Origin: Promicromonospora thailandica
GTDB taxonomy: Bacteria > Actinomycetota > Actinomycetes > Actinomycetales > Cellulomonadaceae
Length of the DNA: 64,000 nt
Assembly: GCF_024171955.1 (NCBI RefSeq)
Contig: NZ_JAMTCS010000006.1
Span: 248,001-312,000 of the forward strand
Reading direction: 5' to 3'
This document shows positions 21,712 through 28,894 of the stretch, one piece after another. The position numbers and the translations under genes are program-made. How positions within the stretch are numbered: position 1 is the first letter of the stretch; each line of letters opens with the position of its first letter. The notes under the pieces are model-generated. The model searched no databases. It saw nothing but the letters and a program-made list of their open reading frames with translations, and was not told where the DNA came from.

Positions 21712-22440
21712 TCAGCGGGCGGTGGAGCGTGCGGCCTCGAGGATCACGTTCGTGACGGCCTCGGGCCGGGACACGGTCACGGCGTGCGAGGCGTCGACCT
21801 CGACGAGCGTGGCGCCCGCGCGCTCGGCCATGAAGCGGGAGAGCTCGGCCGGGATCGCGAGGTCCTGGGTCGCCGAGAGCACCCACGACGGGATGGACTT
21901 CCAGGCGGCGGTGCTGGCCTGCGCCTCGAAGGCCACGAGCCCGAGGGGCCGCTGCGTGGCCGCCATGTGCTCCGCCGTCGTGGCGTCGACGTCGCCCGCG
22001 AACAGCTCGTGGAACTGCTCCGGGTCGATGTACAGCTCGGTGGCGGTCTCGCCGTCGGGCGTCGTGTACGGGAAGGGCTGCGCGGCACCACCGAGCTTGG
22101 CGCCCGGGAACTTCTCGACCAGGTCGACCAGGCTCTCGCCCGGCTCCGCGAGGAAGCTCGCGACGTAGACCAGGGCGGTCACGTTCGGGTTGCCCTCGGC
22201 GGCGTGGCTCATCACGTGCCCGCCGTAGGAGTGGCCGGCGAGGACGACCGGGCCGTCGATGGTCTTCAGCACGTCGCGCAGGTACTGGGCGTCCTGCTCC
22301 AGGTCGCGGAGCGGGTTGGCGACGGCGATCACGCGGTGACCGGCCTGGCGGAGGGCCGAGATCGAGCCGTTCCAGCTCGACGAGTCGGCGTACGCGCCGT
22401 GGACCAGGACGATGGTCTGCTTGGTGGCGGTGGTGTTCAT
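21712..22440 (-). CDS. Alpha/beta-fold hydrolase
   Basis: A 242-residue hydrolase: IVLVHGAYADSSSW (oxyanion region), nucleophile Ser in AGHSYGG (about 86-92) and a late His in DASHAVTVSRPEAV. It resembles the EstC/salicylate-esterase-like cluster often found as a stress- or regulator-linked hydrolase; substrate unknown. ATG 22440 has GGAGAG 7 nt upstream. Its promoter at 22522-22550 is covered by a palindrome, so it is probably repressor-controlled; no regulator gene is adjacent. Confidence 0.88.
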   Translation of the reverse strand: MNTTATKQTIVLVHGAYADSSSWNGSISALRQAGHRVIAVANPLRDLEQDAQYLRDVLKTIDGPVVLAGHSYGGHVMSHAAEGNPNVTALVYVASFLAEPGESLVDLVEKFPGAKLGGAAQPFPYTTPDGETATELYIDPEQFHELFAGDVDATTAEHMAATQRPLGLVAFEAQASTAAWKSIPSWVLSATQDLAIPAELSRFMAERAGATLVEVDASHAVTVSRPEAVTNVILEAARSTAR

Positions 22441-22515
22441 GATGCTCTCTCCTCGGATCGGTTTCCTGCTCGGAAGACCTGGTGTCTTCGTCGTTCCCCC
22501 CGCGTAACGCATCGT

Positions 22516-22550
22516 GCATGCAATATATTGCATGCCGCACGTGTGAGCAA
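22516..22550 (-). promoter_or_regulatory. Promoter with 20-bp AT-rich palindromic operator
   Basis: Minus-strand -35 TTGCTC (22545-22550), 17-nt spacer, -10 TATATT (22522-22527). The -10 lies inside a perfect 20-bp palindrome, GCATGCAATATATTGCATGC (22516-22535). This is a classical repressor arrangement for the hydrolase gene, whose leader would be about 75 nt. The AT-rich core is striking in this GC-rich context. Confidence 0.75.
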
Positions 22551-22611
22551 GAGCACGGTCGTGGATCACCCGCCGGGGGCGGCTCGCGCATCGCGTGTCA
22601 GAGGCGGCACG

Positions 22612-22617
22612 TAGTCT
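22612..22617 (+). promoter_or_regulatory. -10 box of leaderless xth transcript
   Basis: TAGTCT with 6 nt to the GTG at 22624; no ribosome binding site. Confidence 0.55.
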
Positions 22618-22623
22618 TCCGGG

Positions 22624-23448
22624 GTGCCTCTGATCGTCGCCACCGCCAACGTCAACGGGATCCGCGCGGCCGTCCGCCGCGGTATGCACGCCTGGATCGA
22701 GACCCGCACGCCCGACATCCTGCTGCTGCAGGAGGTCCGCGCGCCCGACAAGGTCGCTCGCGAGCTGCTCGACGGCTGGCACGTGGCCCACGCGGAGAGC
22801 GAGAACAAGGGGCGCGCGGGCGTGCTCGTCGCGTCGCGGCTGCCGCTCGGCGAGGTCCGGACCGGCCTCGCGGCCTACGCCCCGGCAGCCGGCGCCGAGC
22901 CCGCCACCGACACCGGCCGGTGGATCGAGGCCGACCTCACGCTGCCGGACGGCGGCGCGCTGACGGTCGTGTCGACGTACCTGCACTCGGGGTCCACCAA
23001 CCCGGGCGAGGAGCACACGATGGTGGCCAAGTACGCCTACCTGGAGAAGGTGACGGCCCGCCTGGCCGAGCTCGCCCTCTCGCCGACGCCGAGCGTGGTG
23101 GCGGGCGACCTCAACATCGCGCACCAGAACGCCGACATCAAGAACTGGAAGGGCAACCTCAAGAGCGCCGGCTTCCTGCCCGAGGAGCGTGCCTACGTGA
23201 CGCGCTGGCTCGACGAGCACGGCTGGGCCGACCTCGGCCGGGTCCATGCGGGTGACGGGCCCGGCCCGTACACGTGGTGGTCGTGGCGCGGCAAGGCGTT
23301 CGACAACGACTCCGGGTGGCGCATCGACTACCAGCTCGCCAACCAGGCCCTCGCCGCCGCCTGCCGCAAGATCGAGGTCGACCGCGCGCCCACCTACGCG
23401 GAGCGCTGGAGCGACCACGCCCCGGTGGTGGCCACGTACGAGCTGTAG
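22624..23448 (+). CDS. xth: Exodeoxyribonuclease III / AP endonuclease
   Basis: A 274-residue member of the ExoIII/Nfo-independent AP endonuclease family (endonuclease/exonuclease/phosphatase fold) that incises abasic sites and trims 3' ends. The family signatures are ATANVNGIR at the N-terminus, metal ligand E37 in LLLQEVRAPD, GDLNIAHQNADIKNWKGN in the middle, DYQLANQ and the C-terminal WSDHAPVVATYEL with the catalytic His. GTG start with a leaderless -10 box. Confidence 0.93.
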   Translation: MPLIVATANVNGIRAAVRRGMHAWIETRTPDILLLQEVRAPDKVARELLDGWHVAHAESENKGRAGVLVASRLPLGEVRTGLAAYAPAAGAEPATDTGRWIEADLTLPDGGALTVVSTYLHSGSTNPGEEHTMVAKYAYLEKVTARLAELALSPTPSVVAGDLNIAHQNADIKNWKGNLKSAGFLPEERAYVTRWLDEHGWADLGRVHAGDGPGPYTWWSWRGKAFDNDSGWRIDYQLANQALAAACRKIEVDRAPTYAERWSDHAPVVATYEL

Positions 23449-23455
23449 CGCGCCG

Positions 23456-23488
23456 GGACCCCGGCGAGGTCGTGCCGCACCGGGGTCC
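23456..23488. terminator. Bidirectional terminator between xth and galK
   Basis: GGACCCCGG (23456-23464) pairs with CCGGGGTCC (23480-23488), a 9-bp GC-rich stem with a 15-nt loop in the 55-nt gap between convergent genes. Confidence 0.6.
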
Positions 23489-23503
23489 TGGGACGCTCCG
23501 TGG

Positions 23504-24736
23504 TCAGGCCGCCGGCGCCGACGGCGGGGCCAGCAGGAACGCGGGCGCCGTGAGGTCGGCGTCGGCGAAGGCGTTCGCGACGGCCCGGGCGACGGCGTCG
23601 ACGTCGGAGAGGCGGACCAGGGCGATCGCGCTGCCGCCGAAGCCGCCGCCGGTCATGCGCGCGCCGAGCGCACCCGCCGCCACGGCGGTGTCCACGACGA
23701 GGTCGAGCTCGCGGCACGAGACCTCGTAGTCGTCGCGCAGCGAGGCGTGCGAGGCGAGCATGAACGGGCCGACGTCGGCCGCGCGGCCCTCGCGCACCAG
23801 GTCGGCGAACCGCGCGGTGCGGTCGATCTCGGAGACGACGTGGCGCACCCGTCGGCGCAGCACGCCGTCGGGGTCGTGCGGCTCCAGCTCGGCGAGCGCG
23901 CGGTCGAGGCCGACGCCACCGAGCGTCGGGGCGATCTCGCGCAGGGACTCCAGCCCGAGCAGCGCCGCCGCCCGTTCGCAGGCCTCGCGCCGCGCCCCGT
24001 ACTCGCCGGAGACGTGGGAGTGCTCGGCCCGGGTGTCGACCACGAGGAGCGTGAGCCCCGCCGTGGCCAGGTCGAACGGCACCGGCACGCCCGACTCCAG
24101 GGGCTTGAGCCCCGGCCGGAAGTCGAGGAGCAGCGCGTGGCCCTCGCGGCACCGCAGCGACGCCGACTGGTCCAGCCCGCCCGTCGGCGCGCCGGCGATC
24201 TCGTTCTCGGCCAGCCGGCTGGCGTCGACCAGCTCGGCGCGGCCGGCGTCCGACGCAGCGAGGCCGAGGCCGGCCACCGCGTCGAGCGCGACGGCGACCG
24301 AGGCCTCGAGCGCCGCCGACGAGCTCAGCCCCGCCCCGAAGGGCACGCACGAGTCGACCGCGGCGTCGAACCCGCCCACCTTGTAGCCGGCCTGTCCCAG
24401 GGCCCAGGCGACGCCCGCGACGTAGGCGCCCCAGTCGGTCACCGTGCCGGGGGCGACGTCGGACAGGTTCGCCTCCCACACGCCCTCGGCCTGCGCCGAC
24501 ACCAGGCGCACCCGGTCGTCCTCGCGCGGCCGCAGCGCGATGTACGTGCGGTGCGGCAGCGCCGTCGGCAGGCAGAGGCCGGCGTTGTAGTCCGTGTGCT
24601 CGCCGATGAGGTTGACCCGGCCGGGGGCGGACCAGACGCCCTCGGGCGAGCCGTCGAACGATCGGGTGAAGAGCTCGTCGACCCGGCGGGCGCCCTCCTC
24701 GGCGCTCCAGGCCTCCAGCCACTGCGGTTCAGTCAT
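23504..24736 (-). CDS. galK: Galactokinase
   Basis: A 410-residue GHMP kinase phosphorylating galactose to galactose-1-phosphate with ATP. The galactokinase signature GRVNLIGEHTDYN (39-51), the GHMP phosphate loop FGAGLSSSAALE (about 120-131) and the third motif RMTGGGFGGSAIAL near the C-terminus are all intact. ATG 24736 is taken because GACAAT stands 7 nt before it; ATG 24745 (three codons longer) is nearly as likely. It follows the GH42 gene by about 40-50 nt on the same strand, so galactose freed by that enzyme can be phosphorylated. galT and galE are not in the window. Confidence 0.93.
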   Translation of the reverse strand: MTEPQWLEAWSAEEGARRVDELFTRSFDGSPEGVWSAPGRVNLIGEHTDYNAGLCLPTALPHRTYIALRPREDDRVRLVSAQAEGVWEANLSDVAPGTVTDWGAYVAGVAWALGQAGYKVGGFDAAVDSCVPFGAGLSSSAALEASVAVALDAVAGLGLAASDAGRAELVDASRLAENEIAGAPTGGLDQSASLRCREGHALLLDFRPGLKPLESGVPVPFDLATAGLTLLVVDTRAEHSHVSGEYGARREACERAAALLGLESLREIAPTLGGVGLDRALAELEPHDPDGVLRRRVRHVVSEIDRTARFADLVREGRAADVGPFMLASHASLRDDYEVSCRELDLVVDTAVAAGALGARMTGGGFGGSAIALVRLSDVDAVARAVANAFADADLTAPAFLLAPPSAPAA

Positions 24737-24784
24737 GGGGGACATTGTCTCTCGCCCGGCGGGGCGGGTTCGCGCCGCTCCACG

Positions 24785-26863
24785 CTACGGACGGCTGCGC
24801 AGCACGCGGACGCCCCCGGCGGGGACCGGGACGTCGCCCGTGAGCGCGGCGCCGGTGAGCAGGTCGGTGGTGGCACCCTCCAGCGGCAGAGTCGCGTCGT
24901 CGTCCGTGTGGTTGATCGCCACGGTGTACTGCACGGCGTCGTCGCTCGTGCGGCGCACCACCTCGAGCCCCTCCACGGTGCGCGACGGCGCCAGCCCCGC
25001 CCCGGCGTACACGTCGGCCATGACCGTGGCCAGCGTCTCGACGTCGAGGTTGGTGGAGACGTACCAGCCGGTGCCGGCGCCGTGCCGGTGCCGGGTGATC
25101 GCGGCGCCGCCCGGCTTGGGGCCGTCCGTGTAGGTGCCGACGGGCTCGGCACCGGCCAGGACCAGGTCGTCCGCCCACACCGTGCCCGTCAGGTCGACCG
25201 TGTCCGTGCTCGCTGCGCCCGCCCCCGCGGCGCCCGCACGGTACGCGACCGTGAGCGACTCCTGCGCGCGCAGCGGCAGGAACTCCTCGACCCACACACC
25301 GAGGGCGTCGCGCAGCGGGGCCATGAAGCCACCCGGGTGCACGGCGTCGTGCTCGTCGACGATGCCGCTGAAGTAGCTGACCAGCAGCGTGCCGCCCGCC
25401 TCGACGTACGCGGTGAGGTTGGCGGCGTCGGCGGTGGAGAGCAGGTACGAGGCCGGGGCGACGACCAGCTTGTAGCCGGACAGGTCCTGCCCGGGCTTGA
25501 CCAGGTCGACGGTGTGGCCGTCGCGCCAGAGCCGGTCGTAGAAGGCGTCGACCCGCTCCCGGGGCTGCGCGTCCGCGCTCGGCCGGTACTCGAGGCCCTG
25601 CGCCCAGAACGACTCGTCGTCCCACACGAGGGCCACGTCCGCGTGCACGCGCGAGCCGCGCAGCTCGGTGAGCCGGCCCAGGTTCGCGCCGAGCTCCGTG
25701 ACCTCGCGCCATACCCGGGACCCCGTGCCGGCGTGCGGCAGCATCGCGGAGTGGAACTTCTCCGCGCCGGACCGGGAGGCGCGCCACTGGAAGAACATGA
25801 TCCCGTCCGCGCCGCGGGCCAGGTGCGCGAGCGAGTTGCGCGCCATCTCGCCGGGACCCTTGGCGACGTTGCGCTCCTGCCAGTTCACGGCGGAGGTCGA
25901 GTGCTCCATCAGGATCCAGGGCTTGCCGCCGGCGACCGAGCGCGTCAGGTCGGCCGCCATCGACAGCCCGACGTAGCCACGCGGGTCGGCGGCCCACAGG
26001 TAGTGGTCGTTGGCGACGACGTCGACCTCCTTCGCCCACGCGAACAGGTCGGTCCACGGGCAGATGGTGGCCATGAAGTTGGTGGTGACCGGCACGGAGG
26101 AGTGCTCGCGGACGGCGTCGCGCTCGGCCACGAAGCACTCGCGCAGCGCGGCGTCGGAGAACCGCGCGAAGTCGAGCTGCTGCGCGGGGTTCGCGGGCGT
26201 CGTCGTGGCGGCGGGGACCTGGACGTGCTCCCAGTCCGCGTAGTGCTGGCCCCAGAAGGCGGTGCCCCAGGCGGCGTTCAGGGCGTCGAGCGTGCCGTAC
26301 CGCGCGCGGAGCCAGACGCGGAACGCGCGCTGGGCGTGCACCGAGTAGTCGAACATGACCGGCGCCCCGTACTCGTTGTGCACGTGCCACCCGGCCAGCG
26401 CCGGGTGGTCGCCGTACCGCTCGGCGAGGGCCCGCGTGATGCGCAGGGCCGCCTCCCGGTAGGCGGGCGCGGTGGGCGCCAGCAGCCCTCGGCCGCCCGG
26501 CCCCATCGACGTGCCGTCCCGGTCGACCACCCGGGCGTCGGGGTGCTTCGCGTACAGCCAGGCGGGCGGCGCCGCCGTCGGCGTCGCGAGCAGGATCCGG
26601 ATGCCGCCCTCGTGCAGCAGACCGATCACGCGGTCGAGCCAGCCGAAGTCGAACTCGCCCTCGCGCGGCTCCAGCAGCGCCCAGCTGAAGATGCCGAGGC
26701 TGACCAGGTTCACGCCCGCCTCGTTCATCAGCCGGACGTCCTCGGCCCAGACCTCCTCGGGCCACTGCTCCGGGTTGTAGTCGCCGCCGTAGGCGATCCG
26801 GTCGACACCGGGCAGCCACCCGTCGAACCGCGGTCCGGGCACGAAGGTCGAGGTCTTGGGCAT
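24785..26863 (-). CDS. GH42 beta-galactosidase
   Basis: A 692-residue cytoplasmic beta-galactosidase (no signal peptide). GH42 features: the N-terminal IAYGGDYNPEQWPEEVW, acid/base E164 in WHVHNEYG and nucleophile E320 in WILMEHS, followed by the trimerisation and beta-sandwich domains. It releases galactose from beta-galactosides such as lactose or galactan fragments. ATG 26863 has AAAGGA 8 nt upstream; a longer frame to 27220 would run through non-coding repeats. First gene of the GH42-galK operon, controlled by the operator at 26892-26930. Confidence 0.93.
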   Translation of the reverse strand: MPKTSTFVPGPRFDGWLPGVDRIAYGGDYNPEQWPEEVWAEDVRLMNEAGVNLVSLGIFSWALLEPREGEFDFGWLDRVIGLLHEGGIRILLATPTAAPPAWLYAKHPDARVVDRDGTSMGPGGRGLLAPTAPAYREAALRITRALAERYGDHPALAGWHVHNEYGAPVMFDYSVHAQRAFRVWLRARYGTLDALNAAWGTAFWGQHYADWEHVQVPAATTTPANPAQQLDFARFSDAALRECFVAERDAVREHSSVPVTTNFMATICPWTDLFAWAKEVDVVANDHYLWAADPRGYVGLSMAADLTRSVAGGKPWILMEHSTSAVNWQERNVAKGPGEMARNSLAHLARGADGIMFFQWRASRSGAEKFHSAMLPHAGTGSRVWREVTELGANLGRLTELRGSRVHADVALVWDDESFWAQGLEYRPSADAQPRERVDAFYDRLWRDGHTVDLVKPGQDLSGYKLVVAPASYLLSTADAANLTAYVEAGGTLLVSYFSGIVDEHDAVHPGGFMAPLRDALGVWVEEFLPLRAQESLTVAYRAGAAGAGAASTDTVDLTGTVWADDLVLAGAEPVGTYTDGPKPGGAAITRHRHGAGTGWYVSTNLDVETLATVMADVYAGAGLAPSRTVEGLEVVRRTSDDAVQYTVAINHTDDDATLPLEGATTDLLTGAALTGDVPVPAGGVRVLRSRP

Positions 26864-26891
26864 GGAGAGTCCTTTCACGGGGTAGACGACC

Positions 26892-26930
26892 ACCCTAGGT
26901 CGTTTGTGCGCGTGTGGGAATGCGCTTCCC
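26892..26930 (-). promoter_or_regulatory. GH42-galK promoter with LacI-like operator
   Basis: Minus-strand -35 TTCCCA (26915-26920), 17-nt spacer, -10 TAGGGT (26892-26897). The palindrome GGGAA-TGCGC-TTCCC (26916-26930) overlaps the -35, a position and shape typical of LacI/GalR-family operators. Leader about 22-25 nt. The regulator gene is not in the window. Confidence 0.6.
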
Positions 26931-27045
26931 CACGGTGGGGGGCTGGTGGTCCTGTCGCGGGGTTCGGTCGCGTGGCTGGCCCCGTGGCAGAGCTCGGTCA
27001 CTTGCCTGGTCGCTGGGTTTGGTCGCTTGGTCGTCCTGGGCCCCT

Positions 27046-27154
27046 GAGCTCGGTCACTTGCCTCGCTCAGTCGCTGAGTTCGGTCACTTGCCTCGCTCAG
27101 TCGCTGAGTTCGGTCACTTGCCTCGCCCAGTTGCTGAGTTCGGTCACTTGCCTC
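27046..27154. repeat. Tandem array of 30-bp units (left arm)
   Basis: Three full copies start at 27046, 27076 and 27106, with a partial fourth at 27136. The consensus starts GAGTTCGGTCACTTGCCTCG and continues CTCAGTCGCT. A diverged copy lies at 26990. There are no spacers, so this is not a CRISPR. The array runs into the palindrome at 27148-27189. Confidence 0.9.
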
Positions 27155-27189
27155 GAGATCGGTCCATCGAACGACCGATCTCGAGGCAA
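27148..27189. repeat. 17-bp-arm palindrome at centre of repeat field
   Basis: TTGCCTCGAGATCGGTC (27148-27164) is the exact reverse complement of 27173-27189, with an 8-nt loop. Close relatives occur at 41551-41606, at 41768-41823, at about 41985-42040 and, more diverged, at 43208-43267. Confidence 0.9.
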
Positions 27190-27191
27190 CC

Positions 27192-27440
27192 GACCGAAGT
27201 CGGCGATGCCGATCGCGCAACGGACCGAGCTCAGCGGCGCCGATCGCACGAGCGACCGAAGTCGGCGGTGCCGATCGCGCAACTGACCGAGCTCAGCGGC
27301 GCCGATCGCGCCAGCGACCGAACTCAGCGGTGCCCATCGCGCAACGGACCGAGCTCAGCGGCGCCGATCGCGCGAGCGACCGAACTCAGGCGCGCCGATC
27401 GCGCAACCGACCGAACTCAACGATGCCAATCGCCCGACCG
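27192..27440. repeat. Tandem array of 31-bp units (right arm)
   Basis: About eight copies with starts at 27192, 27223, 27254 and 27285 and continuing at a 31-bp step. The consensus begins GACCGARCTCAGCGGYGCC and goes on GATCGCGCRAGC. The core GACCGAACTC is the reverse complement of GAGTTCGGTC in the 30-bp array, so the two arrays point at each other around the palindrome. Short reading frames here are repeat-derived. The field fills 26990-27440 upstream of the epimerase gene. Confidence 0.88.
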
Positions 27441-27518
27441 AACACCCGACGCCCCACCGCCCCTTCGCCAGGAGCAGATTCGCGTGCCCCGCCGCCCGTG
27501 ATGCGGTTCGGTGGGCTC

Positions 27519-28508
27519 ATGCGCATCCTGGTTCTCGGTGGAACGGTCTTCCTCTCCCGGGCGGTCGCCGCTGCCGCCGTCGCCCATGGGCACGATGTCA
27601 CGTGCGCGGCCCGCGGCCTGAGCGGCACCGTGCCCGACGGCGCGACGCTCGTGCACTGGGACCGCGCGGAGCAGGTACCCCCGGAGCTGGCGGACGCCGA
27701 GTTCGACGCCGTCGTCGACGTCTCCCGCATCCCGTCGCACGTGCGCCGCGCCGTGGGTGCCTTCCCGGACGCGCACTGGACGTTCGTGTCCACGGTCAAC
27801 GTCTACGCGGACTCCGCCGTGCAGGGCGGCACCCCCGCGACGCTGCCCCTGCTCGACCCCGTCGAGACCGACGAGGACCCGGCGTCCGGCCCCGAGACCT
27901 ACGGCGCCATGAAGGTGGCGTGCGAGAACCTGGTGCGAGCGGGTGCCGCGGCGGCGCTCGTGATCCGGCCCGGCCTCATCGTCGGCCCCGGCGACCCCAG
28001 CGGCCGGTTCGCCTACTGGCCCGCCCGGTTCGTGCAGGCCGCCACGGACGGCCTCCCCGTCCTCGTCCCGGAGCCGGTGAACGGCCCGGTCCAGCTCGTC
28101 GACGTCCGCGACCTCGCGGAGTGGATCGTCACGGCGGCCCAGCGGGGCACCACCGGCGACTTCGACGCCGTCTGCCCGCCTCTGCCTCGGTCGGAGCTGC
28201 TCGCGCAGGTGGCCGACGGCGCCGCGGCGGACCCCGAGCTGGTTCCCGTCGCCCCGGAGGCGCTCGCGGAGTACGACGTGCGCCCGTGGTCGGGTCCGCG
28301 GTCGGTCCCGCTCTGGGCGGCGGACCTGGCCGACGCCGGCTTCATGACCCACGACGTCACGTCGTCGCTGGCCGCGGGGCTGACGATCCGGCCGTTCGCC
28401 GAGACCACCCGGGACACCCTCGCGTGGCTGCGCGCCACGCCGGACGCGACGGTCACGGGTCTGACGCGCGAGGAGGAGCAGGAGGTGCTGGCGGCAGTGC
28501 GGGGCTGA
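27519..28508 (+). CDS. NAD-dependent epimerase/dehydratase (SDR) family protein
   Basis: A 329-residue extended SDR-type protein. The dinucleotide-binding motif is the atypical LVLGGTVFLSRAVAAAAVAHG (from residue 4), with VSTVNVYADS and YGAMKVACE providing the Tyr-x-x-x-Lys pair (YGAMK, about 128-132). Proteins of this type are often annotated as reductases or mRNA-binding (CSP41-like) epimerases; the substrate is unknown. ATG 27519 is taken, with a weak TTCGGT 6 nt upstream; ATG 27501 is an alternative. Longer frames enter the repeat field. Confidence 0.8.
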   Translation: MRILVLGGTVFLSRAVAAAAVAHGHDVTCAARGLSGTVPDGATLVHWDRAEQVPPELADAEFDAVVDVSRIPSHVRRAVGAFPDAHWTFVSTVNVYADSAVQGGTPATLPLLDPVETDEDPASGPETYGAMKVACENLVRAGAAAALVIRPGLIVGPGDPSGRFAYWPARFVQAATDGLPVLVPEPVNGPVQLVDVRDLAEWIVTAAQRGTTGDFDAVCPPLPRSELLAQVADGAAADPELVPVAPEALAEYDVRPWSGPRSVPLWAADLADAGFMTHDVTSSLAAGLTIRPFAETTRDTLAWLRATPDATVTGLTREEEQEVLAAVRG

Positions 28509-28548
28509 GGCTGTCGGCGTCACGTGCTGGGTGGTCATGCCGAACCCT

Positions 28549-28603
28549 TGACTTCGATCTTGACGTCGGATTCCTTGATGCCAAAATCGAAGTCACGTAG
28601 AGT
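28549..28603 (+). promoter_or_regulatory. hipBA promoter and inverted-repeat operator
   Basis: -35 TTGATG (28575-28580), 17-nt spacer, -10 TAGAGT (28598-28603), start near 28610. The inverted repeat TGACTTCGAT (28549-28558) / ATCGAAGTCA (28586-28595) puts one half-site upstream of the -35 and the other in the spacer. A third related segment, GAAGTCGATATCGAT, follows the -10. The arrangement fits autorepression by HipB. Confidence 0.65.
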
Positions 28604-28633
28604 GAAGTCGATATCGATGTCAGGAGGAGCGTC

Positions 28634-28894
28634 GTGCGTAGTATCCGCACCGAGATCGACAGCCCCGAGATGCTGGGGTTCGCGCTGCAACAGGGCCGGC
28701 TGGTGAAGGGGTTGAGCCAGCGCGAGCTGGCGGCACAACTCGGTGTCGGCCAGAAATGGGTCTGGGAGATGGAAGGCGGGAAGCCTGGCCTTCTGACGAC
28801 ACGAATGTTCGCCATGCTCAAGGCTACAGGTGTCCGACTGTATGCGGACCTGCCGCTGCCGGAGGGCATCTCGAAGGATGGCGTCGATGGCTGA
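28634..28894 (+). CDS. hipB: HipB-type XRE antitoxin
   Basis: An 86-residue helix-turn-helix protein: LVKGLSQRELAAQLGVGQKWVWEMEGGKPG (about 24-53) is an XRE/Cro-type HTH. It should bind the inverted repeats upstream and neutralise the kinase encoded next. The GTG start at 28634 has AGGAGG (28622-28627) 6 nt before it. Its stop lies 8 nt inside the hipA gene, so the two are translationally coupled. Base composition is less GC-rich than the neighbours. Confidence 0.88.
   Translation: MRSIRTEIDSPEMLGFALQQGRLVKGLSQRELAAQLGVGQKWVWEMEGGKPGLLTTRMFAMLKATGVRLYADLPLPEGISKDGVDG

Noticed and set aside
23246-27286. A 1346-codon plus-strand frame across galK and GH42
   Set aside because: It is antisense to two well-defined enzymes and extends into non-coding repeats.
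27046-27440. Regular 30/31-bp repeats considered as a CRISPR array
   Set aside because: Units abut without unique spacers, sequence drifts along the array, and no cas gene is present.
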